Position numbers and translations under genes: made by a program. Source: Acinetobacter larvae (GTDB lineage Bacteria; Pseudomonadota; Gammaproteobacteria; Pseudomonadales; Moraxellaceae). Taken from it: DNA of 64,000 nt. Below the pieces are notes generated by a model. The model had not been told where the DNA came from. It was given only the letters and a program-made list of their open reading frames with translations, and ran no database searches. The DNA is taken from the NCBI RefSeq assembly GCF_001704115.1, contig NZ_CP016895.1, forward strand, positions 744,001 through 808,000. Reading direction: 5' to 3'. Positions 56,497 through 64,000 of the stretch are shown here, piece after piece. Position 1 is the stretch's first letter; each line of letters opens with the position of its first letter.

Positions 56497-56547
56497 GTTT
56501 ATTCTTTGTTTAATTTATACTTTGCTTAAATTTATACTTCGCTTAAA
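56497..56547 (+). repeat. Tandem 17-bp repeats upstream of the 235-aa gene
   Basis: Units 56497-56513, 56514-56530 and 56531-56547, with TTTATACTTTGCTTAAA as unit 2 and one change in unit 3. Twenty-nine bases before the ATG at 56576. Confidence 0.85.
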
Positions 56548-56575
56548 AAGCTTCCATCAACAGAGTGGTTTTATC

Positions 56576-57283
56576 ATGTTCAAAGTTGCGCTACGTCATA
56601 TGCTCTTGAGTGTATTGCTGTGCAGTACCGTGTGGCTTTACGGCCATGCCGAAGAGATTGATGCCAAAAAACCACAATGGCAAATACTGCAACAGGAATT
56701 TAAAAGCTATATCCCGCAACATTACACCTTGTTTGCTGCGGTATCGGGCGATTTAAATGGTGATGGGGTTGACGATATGGTTTTGATCGTCAAAGGAACT
56801 GATCCCAAGCAATGGGTGGATGATCAGTATCGTGGGCGACTTGATCGCAATCGCCGCGGTCTAATTGTTCTATTAAATCAAAATGGTCAATATAGACCAG
56901 TGCTGAAGAACCTGGATTGCTTCTCTTCTGAAAATGAAGAGGGTGGGGTATATTTTCCGCCAGAGTTGTTGGTCGAAATTGATAAAGGCTTACTCAATAT
57001 CCGTTATCTGCATGGTCGTTATGGTCATTGGGGATATAGCTTTCGTTTAAAGGGACAAGATCTAGCTTTGATCGGTTTTGAGGGCTCTAACAATTTTGGA
57101 CCCTATATTCGGCGTCAAACCAGTATTAACTTTATAACGCAACGCGAATTAACCCGAACAAATTTAAATGCAGCACAAGATGAGGTTGAGCCTCCTCGTT
57201 TTGCAGAAAAGTGGTCGAAGGTCAATTATCCAAGTTATTACCTTTCTAAAATCAAAGATTTTGATGATTTCAGTTTTGATTAA
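56576..57283 (+). CDS. Secreted protein with an FG-GAP-like calcium-binding motif, function unknown
   Basis: The start is the ATG of MFKVALRHMLLSVLLCSTVWLYGHAEE, which yields a signal peptide cut near AEE. The 235-aa product has GDLNGDGVDDMVLIVKG (DxNxDGxxD, calcium-loop-like) near residue 55-72, as in FG-GAP/VCBS repeats, and an aromatic C-terminus. No other domain is seen. No adjacent functional partner; it follows acnD after 200 bp. Confidence 0.75.
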   Translation: MFKVALRHMLLSVLLCSTVWLYGHAEEIDAKKPQWQILQQEFKSYIPQHYTLFAAVSGDLNGDGVDDMVLIVKGTDPKQWVDDQYRGRLDRNRRGLIVLLNQNGQYRPVLKNLDCFSSENEEGGVYFPPELLVEIDKGLLNIRYLHGRYGHWGYSFRLKGQDLALIGFEGSNNFGPYIRRQTSINFITQRELTRTNLNAAQDEVEPPRFAEKWSKVNYPSYYLSKIKDFDDFSFD

Positions 57284-57493
57284 AAGGATGGCGGGTGGTC
57301 AGGTCTTTTGTCATGATGTTCATATTAAACAGCGACACATGCTCAATGGCATAGGTCGCTGCGATTTGTAAGTGGGCTTGCATTGGCTTTACATCTATTC
57401 AAGCCCAGCTGCAATATACCGGGTGGATCCAACACGCAGTTTTTAGCACACATTGTGTTTGAGCGCTGATCTGTAGACCCTAAATTCAGGACT

Positions 57494-57535
57494 TAAGTTT
57501 TAGGGTCTAAGTTTTAGAGCTTAAGTTTTAGGGTT
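57494..57535 (+). repeat. Tandem 14-bp repeats at the 3' end of the OPT transporter gene
   Basis: Units 57494-57507, 57508-57521 and 57522-57535 with TAAGTTTTAGGGTC-like sequence. They end at the stop of the minus-strand gene. Confidence 0.85.
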
Positions 57536-59604
57536 TAAGCAGACAAACAGCGTTTGCAGAATAACCACATGGCGAAAATAAATACCATAAAGCCGAGTAT
57601 ATTTGCCATAAGCTCCCAGTTGGGCAATGCAATCGCAAGTGGCGCATCTGAGCCGCCCAGACTGGTTGATGTCACAATGATCATTGCCAAAACAACCCCC
57701 ATCAGGCTTTCACCAACAATCAGTCCTGCCGCAAATAACGTACCGCGATTTTCAACCTGTAGCAGTCGTGCTTCGCCATTGTTTTGACGACGTACATGAC
57801 GTTTGATGAGCCAAAATAATAATGCGCCAAAAAATAATGGAATATTGACACTCGGGGGAAGATAGATGCCCAAACCTACAGCCAAGACGGGCAAGGCTAA
57901 ATGACCATGACTGATACGTTTGAGAATGAAATCGATCAAAATCAGCACAGCACCTAAAACTATGCCAATGAAAATATAATCCCAGAGTAACTGCTGCGAA
58001 AATATGCCTTGTGCAATGGTACTCATGAGTAAGGCTTGTGGTGCTGCGAGGGTTTGGCTGAGATCCATATTGGCGCGTGGTAAAGCACCACTAAAACCAT
58101 AAGCATAGTAGAGTAATTCTAATACTGGTGCGATGATCAATGCACCGACGACACAGCCAATCATCAAGGAAATTTGTTGCTTGGCTGGTGTTGCATGTAA
58201 TAAATAGCCGGTTTTTAAATCTTGTAAATTGTCATTGGCAATCGCGGCAATGGCAACCACCGCCGACGTGGCAAAAATAGCCAATGCAGTAAGAAAGTGA
58301 TTTAGGTTTTGTCCTTGTTGTTCACTAACACTATGGCTGAGCATGAGCAATAAAACTGAAAAAAGTAATATTGCCAATATACCGATGCCTGAAATCGGAC
58401 TAGAAGAAGAGCCCACCAAGCCCGCCATATAACCACAGGCTGCCGCAACCAAGAAACCAATCAACATGGTTAATACTGTAACCAATGCCACCAAAGCCCA
58501 TGCCCAAGTCAGTGCCAAGCCTGAACTTGCGACAAAATAATAAAAAGTCACATAGAGCAGTACCGCGACTAGACTGATCATGAGCAGCATATATTTGGGG
58601 GGTAAATCACGTGAAGCACGAGGAACGCTGTGTTGGTCGGTTTTACTCTGGTAGGCTTGGATGGATAATTTTACCCCTTGCAACATGGGTTTAAAAAGCA
58701 CCAATAAAGTCCAGATTGCCGCAATGCCAATGGTTCCAACCCCAATCATACGAACTTTTTCTTTCCAGATTTGATTGGCATAGGTGGCAATGTCTAATTG
58801 CTCTGGCATAGGGGCTATGGCGCTAAAAAATGGCACCGCCACTCCCCACGTGATGGCAATACCAACCAAAATCGCAATACCTGAGCCAATGCCAATTAAG
58901 GAACCTGCACCCAAGAGGGCCAGTGAATAGCCCAGAGGAATTTGAAATATCGCTGCACTTGCTTTTAACCAGAGACTACTGCTGTCGGTGAGTAGACGTA
59001 GACCGCCTGTCATAAAGCTGATGAGGGCTGCAAAAAGCCCACCATAAACAATTTCTTTGGCATTACTACTTTGATGTGTTGTTGCTGCGCTGCTTGATTC
59101 AGCTTCCTGAATAATCTCTCCTTGCGCATTGGCAATGCGTCCTTTGCTTGCGGTCTTTAAAATTTCAGCAGCTGCGATACCTTCTGGATAAGGCAGTGGG
59201 CTATTGACCACCATGACATGACGCAGAGGAATGGTGAATATAACGCCTAAAATACCACCTGCCATACAGATCAAGGCTGTTTGCCAAAACGGGAAATCTT
59301 GCCAATAACCAATCATCAACAGTCCTGGTAATACAAAGATGACGGAAGATAATGTCCCCGCAGCAGAAGCTTGGGTTTGTACTTGATTATTTTCTAAGAT
59401 GTTTGAATCTTTCGCCCATTTTAGAATAGCCATTGACAGTACTGCCGCAGGAATAGACGATGCAAAGGTTAAACCAACTTTTAGACCGAGATAGATATTT
59501 GACGCTGTGAAAACGATGGTGATGAGTATTCCTAACACGATACCACGCAGTGTGAGTTCGCGATAACCGTCAAAAGGATCACTATAGATCGGTTTATTTT
59601 TCAT
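57535..59604 (-). CDS. OPT-family oligopeptide/metallophore transporter
   Basis: A 689-aa membrane protein with about 16 helices and the OPT signature near the N-terminus: MKNKPIYSDPFDGYRELTLRGIVLGI, NIYLGLKVGLTFASSIPAAVL and VNSPLPYPEGIAAAEIL (about residue 145). OPT transporters bring in small peptides, glutathione or metal-chelate compounds by proton symport. The substrate is not evident. It is monocistronic; its 3' end lies in the tandem array. Confidence 0.9.
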   Translation of the reverse strand: MKNKPIYSDPFDGYRELTLRGIVLGILITIVFTASNIYLGLKVGLTFASSIPAAVLSMAILKWAKDSNILENNQVQTQASAAGTLSSVIFVLPGLLMIGYWQDFPFWQTALICMAGGILGVIFTIPLRHVMVVNSPLPYPEGIAAAEILKTASKGRIANAQGEIIQEAESSSAATTHQSSNAKEIVYGGLFAALISFMTGGLRLLTDSSSLWLKASAAIFQIPLGYSLALLGAGSLIGIGSGIAILVGIAITWGVAVPFFSAIAPMPEQLDIATYANQIWKEKVRMIGVGTIGIAAIWTLLVLFKPMLQGVKLSIQAYQSKTDQHSVPRASRDLPPKYMLLMISLVAVLLYVTFYYFVASSGLALTWAWALVALVTVLTMLIGFLVAAACGYMAGLVGSSSSPISGIGILAILLFSVLLLMLSHSVSEQQGQNLNHFLTALAIFATSAVVAIAAIANDNLQDLKTGYLLHATPAKQQISLMIGCVVGALIIAPVLELLYYAYGFSGALPRANMDLSQTLAAPQALLMSTIAQGIFSQQLLWDYIFIGIVLGAVLILIDFILKRISHGHLALPVLAVGLGIYLPPSVNIPLFFGALLFWLIKRHVRRQNNGEARLLQVENRGTLFAAGLIVGESLMGVVLAMIIVTSTSLGGSDAPLAIALPNWELMANILGFMVFIFAMWLFCKRCLSA

Positions 59605-59920
59605 TTAAAATCCCTATCGATAAAACTACGCCAATCATTGTAATTTTCGGCGTTTTAATTGTTACGCTCAGTCGAGCAATCTGCTGATGTGCTCAAACTG
59701 ATGAACCGCGTATTTAGTGCTTAAGTATAGTATTAGCCTGATATGGATTGACAGTCATTTCGTTGCTTGCCATGTCGTAGCGCACAAACTTAGTGGAAAC
59801 AATGACGATACCCGCATGCCACTCCATAAGGTTTTTTACAGTTAAAAACCGCGGCAAGCGAATAAGCTAAAGAATGAAGCATTATGATGTTTTAGACTTA
59901 GAAAAAATCGGAGAATAAAT
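59605..59920. other. 316-bp spacer with the first copy of a 76-bp repeat
   Basis: Repeat copy 1 is at 59747-59822. Just after it lies GGTTTTT/AAAAACC (59831-59853), a probable hairpin. No gene. Confidence 0.5.
59747..59822 (+). repeat. 76-bp direct repeat, copy 1
   Basis: Matches 60473-60548 at 64 of 76 bases without gaps. It holds TTGACA (59748-59753) but the -10 position reads CATGTC, so the promoter in this copy looks decayed. Confidence 0.88.
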
Positions 59921-60397
59921 ATGAAAAATAGCGATATCAGTCTAAGCGATCTGCTGATCGCAATCGTGCTTAGTGCGATATCATTGAGCTTAGTCATTAA
60001 GTTTGTTGGGTGGAATTATGAATTTTTGTCCAAATGGGGCTTGGTGCATCAAGTTTTAGCGATCAGTGATAATCCTTGGTATATACGTTCGATGCTATTT
60101 GACTTTTTAATTGATGCTTTATCTTTATTATGGCTAATTTATTTAACGTTATTGTACTCAAATCGGGATGTGCGTTTTTTGCGCTATGCAATATATAGTT
60201 TTATTGCTTTACTGCTTAGCGATACACTGAAAATCTTCATTTCTTATCAAAGCTTAGGACAAGCAAAGTTACAAGATGCTTTGTATTTTCATGATGAAAT
60301 TATTTACCATCTGCTGATGACGCTATTGTTGACCCCTTATTTATTATTCTCAAAAGGGCTAAAACGAATTTTTGTAGCGCATACGAAAATATTTTAA
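59921..60397 (+). CDS. Small four-helix membrane protein, function unknown
   Basis: A 158-aa protein with four hydrophobic segments (about 10-28, 63-83, 90-109, 124-143). I do not recognise a family. CGGAGAATAA before the ATG is an adequate site. The gene sits between the two copies of the 76-bp repeat, upstream of the pseudouridine synthase, so it may be a captured insert between duplicated promoter regions. No motif suggests transport. Confidence 0.7.
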   Translation: MKNSDISLSDLLIAIVLSAISLSLVIKFVGWNYEFLSKWGLVHQVLAISDNPWYIRSMLFDFLIDALSLLWLIYLTLLYSNRDVRFLRYAIYSFIALLLSDTLKIFISYQSLGQAKLQDALYFHDEIIYHLLMTLLLTPYLLFSKGLKRIFVAHTKIF

Positions 60398-60472
60398 TGT
60401 TGATCATTTTTACTTTGCTTATACGCTGAAATTGAACAGGACTGTGCTGAATAGAGCGCAGTTAAAAATTCA

Positions 60473-60548
60473 ATTGACAGTCATTTTGCTGCTTGCTATG
60501 TTGCGCCGCACAAATTTAGCAGAAACAATGACGATACCCTCATGGCAC
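60473..60548 (+). repeat. 76-bp direct repeat, copy 2, with the rluA-type gene's promoter
   Basis: Its end includes the first codons of the pseudouridine synthase gene. It contains TTGACA (60474-60479), 17-base spacer, TATGTT (60497-60502), a better promoter than in copy 1. Confidence 0.88.
60474..60502 (+). promoter_or_regulatory. Probable promoter of the RluA-family gene
   Basis: TTGACA-N17-TATGTT. The start would be near 60509, 33 bases before the ATG. The gene has no clear Shine-Dalgarno. Confidence 0.6.
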
Positions 60549-61207
60549 TGAACGATCATTTTATTTATAGCCCGCCACAACAGCCATTAAGTAAAATATA
60601 CGAGGATGAAGACATCATTATTATAGATAAACCTGCCGGTTTATTATCTGTGATGGGGCGTTTGCCTGAGCATCAGGACAGTGCTTATTTACGGATATTG
60701 GCAGAATATCCAGCAGCCAAAGTGACGCATCGTTTAGATATGGCGACCTCTGGATTATTGATGTTTGCCAAGCATCGTACAGCCGAGGTTGCGATCAGTA
60801 AACTTTTTCAAGCGCGTCAAATCGAAAAACAATATATAGCATGGGTACAAGGTCAAATTGCAGCACAGGGTCAAGTCGATGTTCCCTTGCTGACGGATTG
60901 GGATAATCGCCCTAAACAACGGGTAGATTTTGCGCTTGGCAAACACGCGTTAACGCTATTTCGTTTACAACATTATGATGCGGTCGCAGATATCAGTCGT
61001 GTACAACTCACGCCCATGACAGGACGCTCGCATCAATTACGTGTGCATATGCAATATATCGGTCATCCGATTATGGGAGATAAGTTGTATCATCCCAATG
61101 CCAAGGCAGGTCATTTCACACGAATGGCTTTACATGCTTATCAACTGACTTTTTCTCATCCTATAACAGGGCAAGCCTTGCAGGTTGAAGCGCAGACGCC
61201 ATTTTAG
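60542..61207 (+). CDS. RluA-family pseudouridine synthase
   Basis: A 221-aa enzyme isomerising uridine in 23S rRNA (U746) and/or tRNA (U32) if it is RluA. Catalytic Asp66 lies in VTHRLDMATSG; IIDKPAGLLSVMGR and QLTPMTGRSHQLRVHM are typical RluA-type stretches. Start ATG at 60542 lies at the end of the 76-bp repeat with no Shine-Dalgarno. RluA or RluC-like target cannot be separated from sequence alone. Confidence 0.88.
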   Translation: MALNDHFIYSPPQQPLSKIYEDEDIIIIDKPAGLLSVMGRLPEHQDSAYLRILAEYPAAKVTHRLDMATSGLLMFAKHRTAEVAISKLFQARQIEKQYIAWVQGQIAAQGQVDVPLLTDWDNRPKQRVDFALGKHALTLFRLQHYDAVADISRVQLTPMTGRSHQLRVHMQYIGHPIMGDKLYHPNAKAGHFTRMALHAYQLTFSHPITGQALQVEAQTPF

Positions 61208-61412
61208 AGTGTAGTTATTTAAAATGCGCCGTGTGGTATTTTAAGCTTGCCATTTTTAGAATACCTGTGCATTGCTGGCAAAAGGAAACGCCTGTCGCTG
61301 AGTAGGAAAATTGGCATGCTGCTATGGAGATTGGATGTTTGTATAAACTCATCGTGAAAGTGTCATAAAAACATGTTAGTTTGATGAGATAAATTGCCTT
61401 TGGAGCACCAAG

Positions 61413-61814
61413 ATGAATAATAATGTTGAACAAAACCTTGAACGAAATGACTTACAGTTTCCAGCGGATGAAAATGGTGAATTACTTTGGCAAATGTATT
61501 TAGATGGCAATGATTTATCTGAAGTACATCAAATAGAGTTCTCTCTTTTATTTACCGATCAGAAAAAATTAGAACAGTGCGCGTTATTTTTATTACATGA
61601 AGAACAAAAACTCGCATTTTTTGAAGATGATGTTCAACCTGAATTATGGGTTTTGACGGTATTTGTCGATATGGTTCCTGACCATGAAGATATTACTGCA
61701 TTAGAACAGTGGTTCATCGGTATTGCAGCACAACATGGTGCTGAATATGATGGCTGGGGATGTGTTGGTTATATTTATGAGTTTGACCAAGATGAGGATG
61801 AATATAGTAACTAA
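61413..61814 (+). CDS. rraB: Ribonuclease E inhibitor RraB family protein
   Basis: A 133-aa acidic protein with the RraB layout: an early helical region, a central LFTDQKKLEQCALFLL segment, and GAEYDGWGC near residue 112. RraB binds RNase E and changes mRNA turnover. The start has TGGAG seven bases upstream. Its C-terminus is acidic (DQDEDEY). A 15-bp tandem array follows the stop. Confidence 0.85.
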   Translation: MNNNVEQNLERNDLQFPADENGELLWQMYLDGNDLSEVHQIEFSLLFTDQKKLEQCALFLLHEEQKLAFFEDDVQPELWVLTVFVDMVPDHEDITALEQWFIGIAAQHGAEYDGWGCVGYIYEFDQDEDEYSN

Positions 61815-61819
61815 TCAAT

Positions 61820-61879
61820 ATCAAACCAATCAATCCAAAACCAATTAACCCAGAAGCAATAAACCCAGATCTTATAAAT
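61820..61879 (+). repeat. Four tandem 15-bp repeats after rraB
   Basis: Units 61820-61834, 61835-61849, 61850-61864 and 61865-61879, of the type CCAAAACCAATTAAC with several changes. Starts five bases after the stop. Confidence 0.7.
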
Positions 61880-61961
61880 CAGGGTGATAACGCTTATCAC
61901 TGTGGGGGCAACGACGTATAATAGGCCGTATCGTAATACACTAGCTTGAGTGGGATACTGG

Positions 61962-62504
61962 ATGTCGAGCCCCCAATATATTTTAAGTCATTTAACTGCA
62001 ACTGATATTCCCTTAATTTGGCAACATATTAATCGCCGTGAAGTGATTGAACGAATGTATCGTCAAACGCATGGCGAACTACATGCTTATTCTTGTTTTT
62101 ATGATGTTTTAGGCTGGGATGAGCAACACCTCGCTGAAGATCCTCCAACCATTCGCAAAGCCTATCAAGATGGTGCTATCTGTTTAGGTCTATGGGATGC
62201 TGAGCGCTTGATTGCAGTCAGTGTTATCGGTGCGCATCCCGTTACTTTATACCCTCAAGCACGTTTATTAAGTTATTTCTATGTCGATGCAGATTATCGA
62301 GGGCAGGGTATTGGTGCTGATTTAATGCAAGCAACCTTAGCCAGTCTAAAAGATTTAAACGCTACAGCACTGTATATTTCTGCAATACCTACCTGTAATA
62401 CAGTTGATTTCTATATGCGCCAAGGGGCTAAAGTATTATATCAGCCCGACCCAACGTTATTTGCCGCTGAACCAGAGGATATTCATTTATTATGTACAGC
62501 ATAA
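61962..62504 (+). CDS. GNAT-family N-acetyltransferase
   Basis: A 180-aa acetyltransferase. The acetyl-CoA motif A is seen as YVDADYRGQGIGADLMQATL (about residue 107-125, RGQGIG). The end, TCNTVDFYMRQGAKVL, is the usual motif B. The start at 61962 (MSSPQYIL) is preferred to GTG at 61950. Substrate unknown. The next gene overlaps it by 13 bp, so both are one unit. Confidence 0.85.
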   Translation: MSSPQYILSHLTATDIPLIWQHINRREVIERMYRQTHGELHAYSCFYDVLGWDEQHLAEDPPTIRKAYQDGAICLGLWDAERLIAVSVIGAHPVTLYPQARLLSYFYVDADYRGQGIGADLMQATLASLKDLNATALYISAIPTCNTVDFYMRQGAKVLYQPDPTLFAAEPEDIHLLCTA

Positions 62505-62953
62505 AGCATTTAGAGGATTGGACCGAGAAATTACAATGTCGTGCTTTATTGTTGGAGGCAGATCCTGATTGGCATACCGTGAGCCAGTATTTGGCACAGA
62601 GTCGTGTCTTGGGCATGTATGTGCAACAACAACTGATTGCTCAGTTAACCTTGTGTAGTCTAAACCAAACAGAAGCTGAAATAAAAAATATTGCGGTATT
62701 GGAACATTATCGTGGCAAGGGTTTAGCAAAACAATTAATTGCTGAAGCCATTGATTATTGTCAGTCACAACAGTTCGATAAACTCTGGATTAAAACTGGC
62801 AACTCAAGTCTGGCACAAATGGCACTCTATCAAAAAATGGGTTTTCGGATGCAGTATATCGAAAAGAATGTTTTTTTAAATTATCCAGAAGAAATCTGGG
62901 AAAACGGTATACGTTGTTTAGATCAAGTGGTATTGGCTCGCATGCTAAAATAG
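62492..62953 (+). CDS. GNAT-family N-acetyltransferase, second copy
   Basis: A 153-aa acetyltransferase with motif A NIAVLEHYRGKGLAKQLIAEAI (about 68-89) and motif B LAQMALYQKMGFRM. It overlaps the preceding gene by 13 bases, so translational coupling is likely. Substrate unknown; the pair differ in length and sequence. Confidence 0.85.
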   Translation: MYSIKHLEDWTEKLQCRALLLEADPDWHTVSQYLAQSRVLGMYVQQQLIAQLTLCSLNQTEAEIKNIAVLEHYRGKGLAKQLIAEAIDYCQSQQFDKLWIKTGNSSLAQMALYQKMGFRMQYIEKNVFLNYPEEIWENGIRCLDQVVLARMLK

Positions 62954-63056
62954 CCCGTCGATTGACGCTCTGAAACCACGATTTAATCCTAAAGACATTA
63001 ATGAATTGAAAATATCCTAGCATTTGTCATAATGGGCGCTTTTTAGGGAGACGATT

Positions 63057-63398
63057 ATGTCCTTGCCTAACTGTCCGCAATGTCAATCTGAATACACTTA
63101 TGAAGATGGGAGTTTATTCATCTGCCCAGAGTGTGCGCATGAATGGCATGCTGGTGAAGAACTTGTGGAAGAACAACAACAGATTAAAGATGCGCATGGT
63201 GTCGTTTTAACTGATGGTGATAGTGTCACTGTGATTAAAGACCTTAAGATTAAAGGTTCTTCATCTGTTGTTAAAGTGGGTACCAAAGTTAAAAACATTC
63301 GTTTATTAGCAGATGCTACTGATGGGCATGACATTGATTGTAAAATTGATGGCATTGGTTCAATTAAACTGAAATCTGAATTTGTTAAGAAAGCTTAA
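63057..63398 (+). CDS. yjdM: YjdM/PhnA-family zinc-ribbon protein
   Basis: A 113-aa protein. The N-terminal zinc ribbon is CPQC (6-9) and CPEC (23-26), followed by HEWHAGEE; the C-terminal beta-domain has [17 protein letters not shown] and the conserved [21 protein letters not shown]. PhnA/YjdM was once linked to phosphonate use but is not itself a phosphonatase. AGGGAG eight bases before ATG. Confidence 0.93.
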   Translation: MSLPNCPQCQSEYTYEDGSLFICPECAHEWHAGEELVEEQQQIKDAHGVVLTDGDSVTVIKDLKIKGSSSVVKVGTKVKNIRLLADATDGHDIDCKIDGIGSIKLKSEFVKKA

Positions 63399-63915
63399 TA
63401 AATAACCAGTATATTTAATTATATATTGTAGATAGTTTAACTATAGAAACCTAATATGTGCGATAAACACGGTTTGTGTTGTCATAACAATTAGGTTTCT
63501 TTCTTTTCCAAATAAGAAAATATAATAAAGAATAGTTTTTAGCGATATCTATGCAATATAAACCTAGTAATTTAATCGGTTTTTATACGTGGAAGATTAA
63601 AGTTGAAAATATTAATTTTCACTTGGGATAATATTAGTTTTTTTAGCAAACCATAAAAATTAAATCAATGTATTTAAAACGATTTTTGTTAATTTTTATT
63701 ATTTTATGTGGTTTGTATTGTATTTTGTTTAAATAAAAAAACAGTTTATATGTTGATTAAAATGGCTTGGTGCTAGAATATATTGCCTTAAAAGATTCAG
63801 AAAGCTTTGATTTTGCATTTCATTTTTTTATGCAAAGGCTGGAAGTATTGTGGTTTTTGTATAATTTTAAATCTTAATTTAAAGAGTTAGGGCTTAATGG
63901 TGAAGGTTATTAATT
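63399..63915. other. 517-bp very A+T-rich spacer
   Basis: It contains a hairpin after yjdM (63446-63499) and a long A+T-rich run, with no supported gene. Such composition ahead of a new gene fits an H-NS-bound promoter, but that is inference. Confidence 0.5.
63446..63499 (+). terminator. Probable terminator of yjdM
   Basis: GAAACCTAA (63446-63454) and TTAGGTTTC (63491-63499) are complementary; inside is AACAC/GTGTT. The 3' side continues TTTCTTTT. Confidence 0.6.
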
Positions 63916-64000
63916 ATGATTGATATTAAAGGTAATCAGCATATTGCTGCGGATGTTATTCGGCAAATTGAGTACTTAGATCATGCAGTTGTGAATAAAC
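63916..64000 (+). CDS. First codons of an unidentified gene (cut by window edge)
   Basis: ATG at 63916 with AAGG upstream opens MIDIKGNQHIAADVIRQIEY and remains open to the window end (28 codons). It is not enough to identify the family. The preceding 517 bp of A+T-rich DNA suggests a horizontally acquired or silenced gene. Confidence 0.5.
   Translation, partial: MIDIKGNQHIAADVIRQIEYLDHAVVNK

Overview
The window looks like a 64-kb piece of an Acinetobacter chromosome, or of a very close relative. Reasons are the OmpA protein (353 aa, with its Acinetobacter-type barrel and OmpA/MotB-like end), the BaeS/BaeR pair, the complete astCADBE arginine-degradation operon behind an Lrp-type regulator, the two-gene cysI-DUF934 unit, and the A+T-rich spacers. 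I cannot name a species. It reads as core chromosome: I see no insertion sequence, prophage, CRISPR array, rRNA or tRNA gene.

Layout. 1-8.3 kb: the 3' end of a TonB-dependent receptor, a phospholipase D-like membrane protein, PsiE, two tandem acyl-CoA dehydrogenases and a small lipoprotein. 8.3-17 kb: baeS-baeR, a spacer with three DnaA-box-like sites, selO, a fatty-acid desaturase, a glycerophosphodiesterase, a cobalamin adenosyltransferase and a siderophore-interacting flavoreductase. 17-25.7 kb: a cobalamin riboswitch ahead of btuB, then trpF-trpB, a DUF1543 gene, cysI with its DUF934 partner, and a thiolase. 26-34 kb: a pseudopilin, ompA, rtcB behind an unusual leader, lysP, rsmC and a xanthine/uracil-type permease. 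34.6-44 kb: a small AtzG-like gene coupled to an amidase, an Lrp-type regulator, and astC-astA-astD-astB-astE. 44-53.5 kb: typA, mscL, ppiC-mutM, a XenA-like ene-reductase, two Sel1-repeat proteins, dsbC and ygfZ. 53.7-64 kb: acnD without the rest of the prp cluster, a periplasmic protein, an OPT transporter, a membrane protein bracketed by 76-bp repeats, an RluA-type pseudouridine synthase, rraB, two acetyltransferases, yjdM, and the first codons of an unidentified gene.

How genes work together. The ast operon converts arginine to glutamate and succinate. The cobalamin block joins uptake (btuB under a B12 riboswitch) to adenosylation. The acyl-CoA dehydrogenases and thiolase serve fatty-acid oxidation, while the desaturase adjusts membrane lipid. 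cysI-DUF934 reduces sulfite. mutM-ppiC, dsbC, ygfZ, mscL and baeSR are maintenance or stress functions.

The non-genic sequence is the most unusual part. Short tandem arrays with 10-28-bp units recur, mostly just 3' of stop codons; each locus has its own unit, but three share the core AGTTTTAG. The segment upstream of rtcB carries a near-consensus promoter, an eight-codon reading frame with a strong Shine-Dalgarno, a hairpin and an intrinsic terminator, which together look like an attenuator or small RNA. A 76-bp direct repeat flanks one membrane-protein gene, and the downstream copy carries the likely promoter of the rluA-type gene. These are the best candidates for undescribed biology; I found no obvious new multi-gene system.
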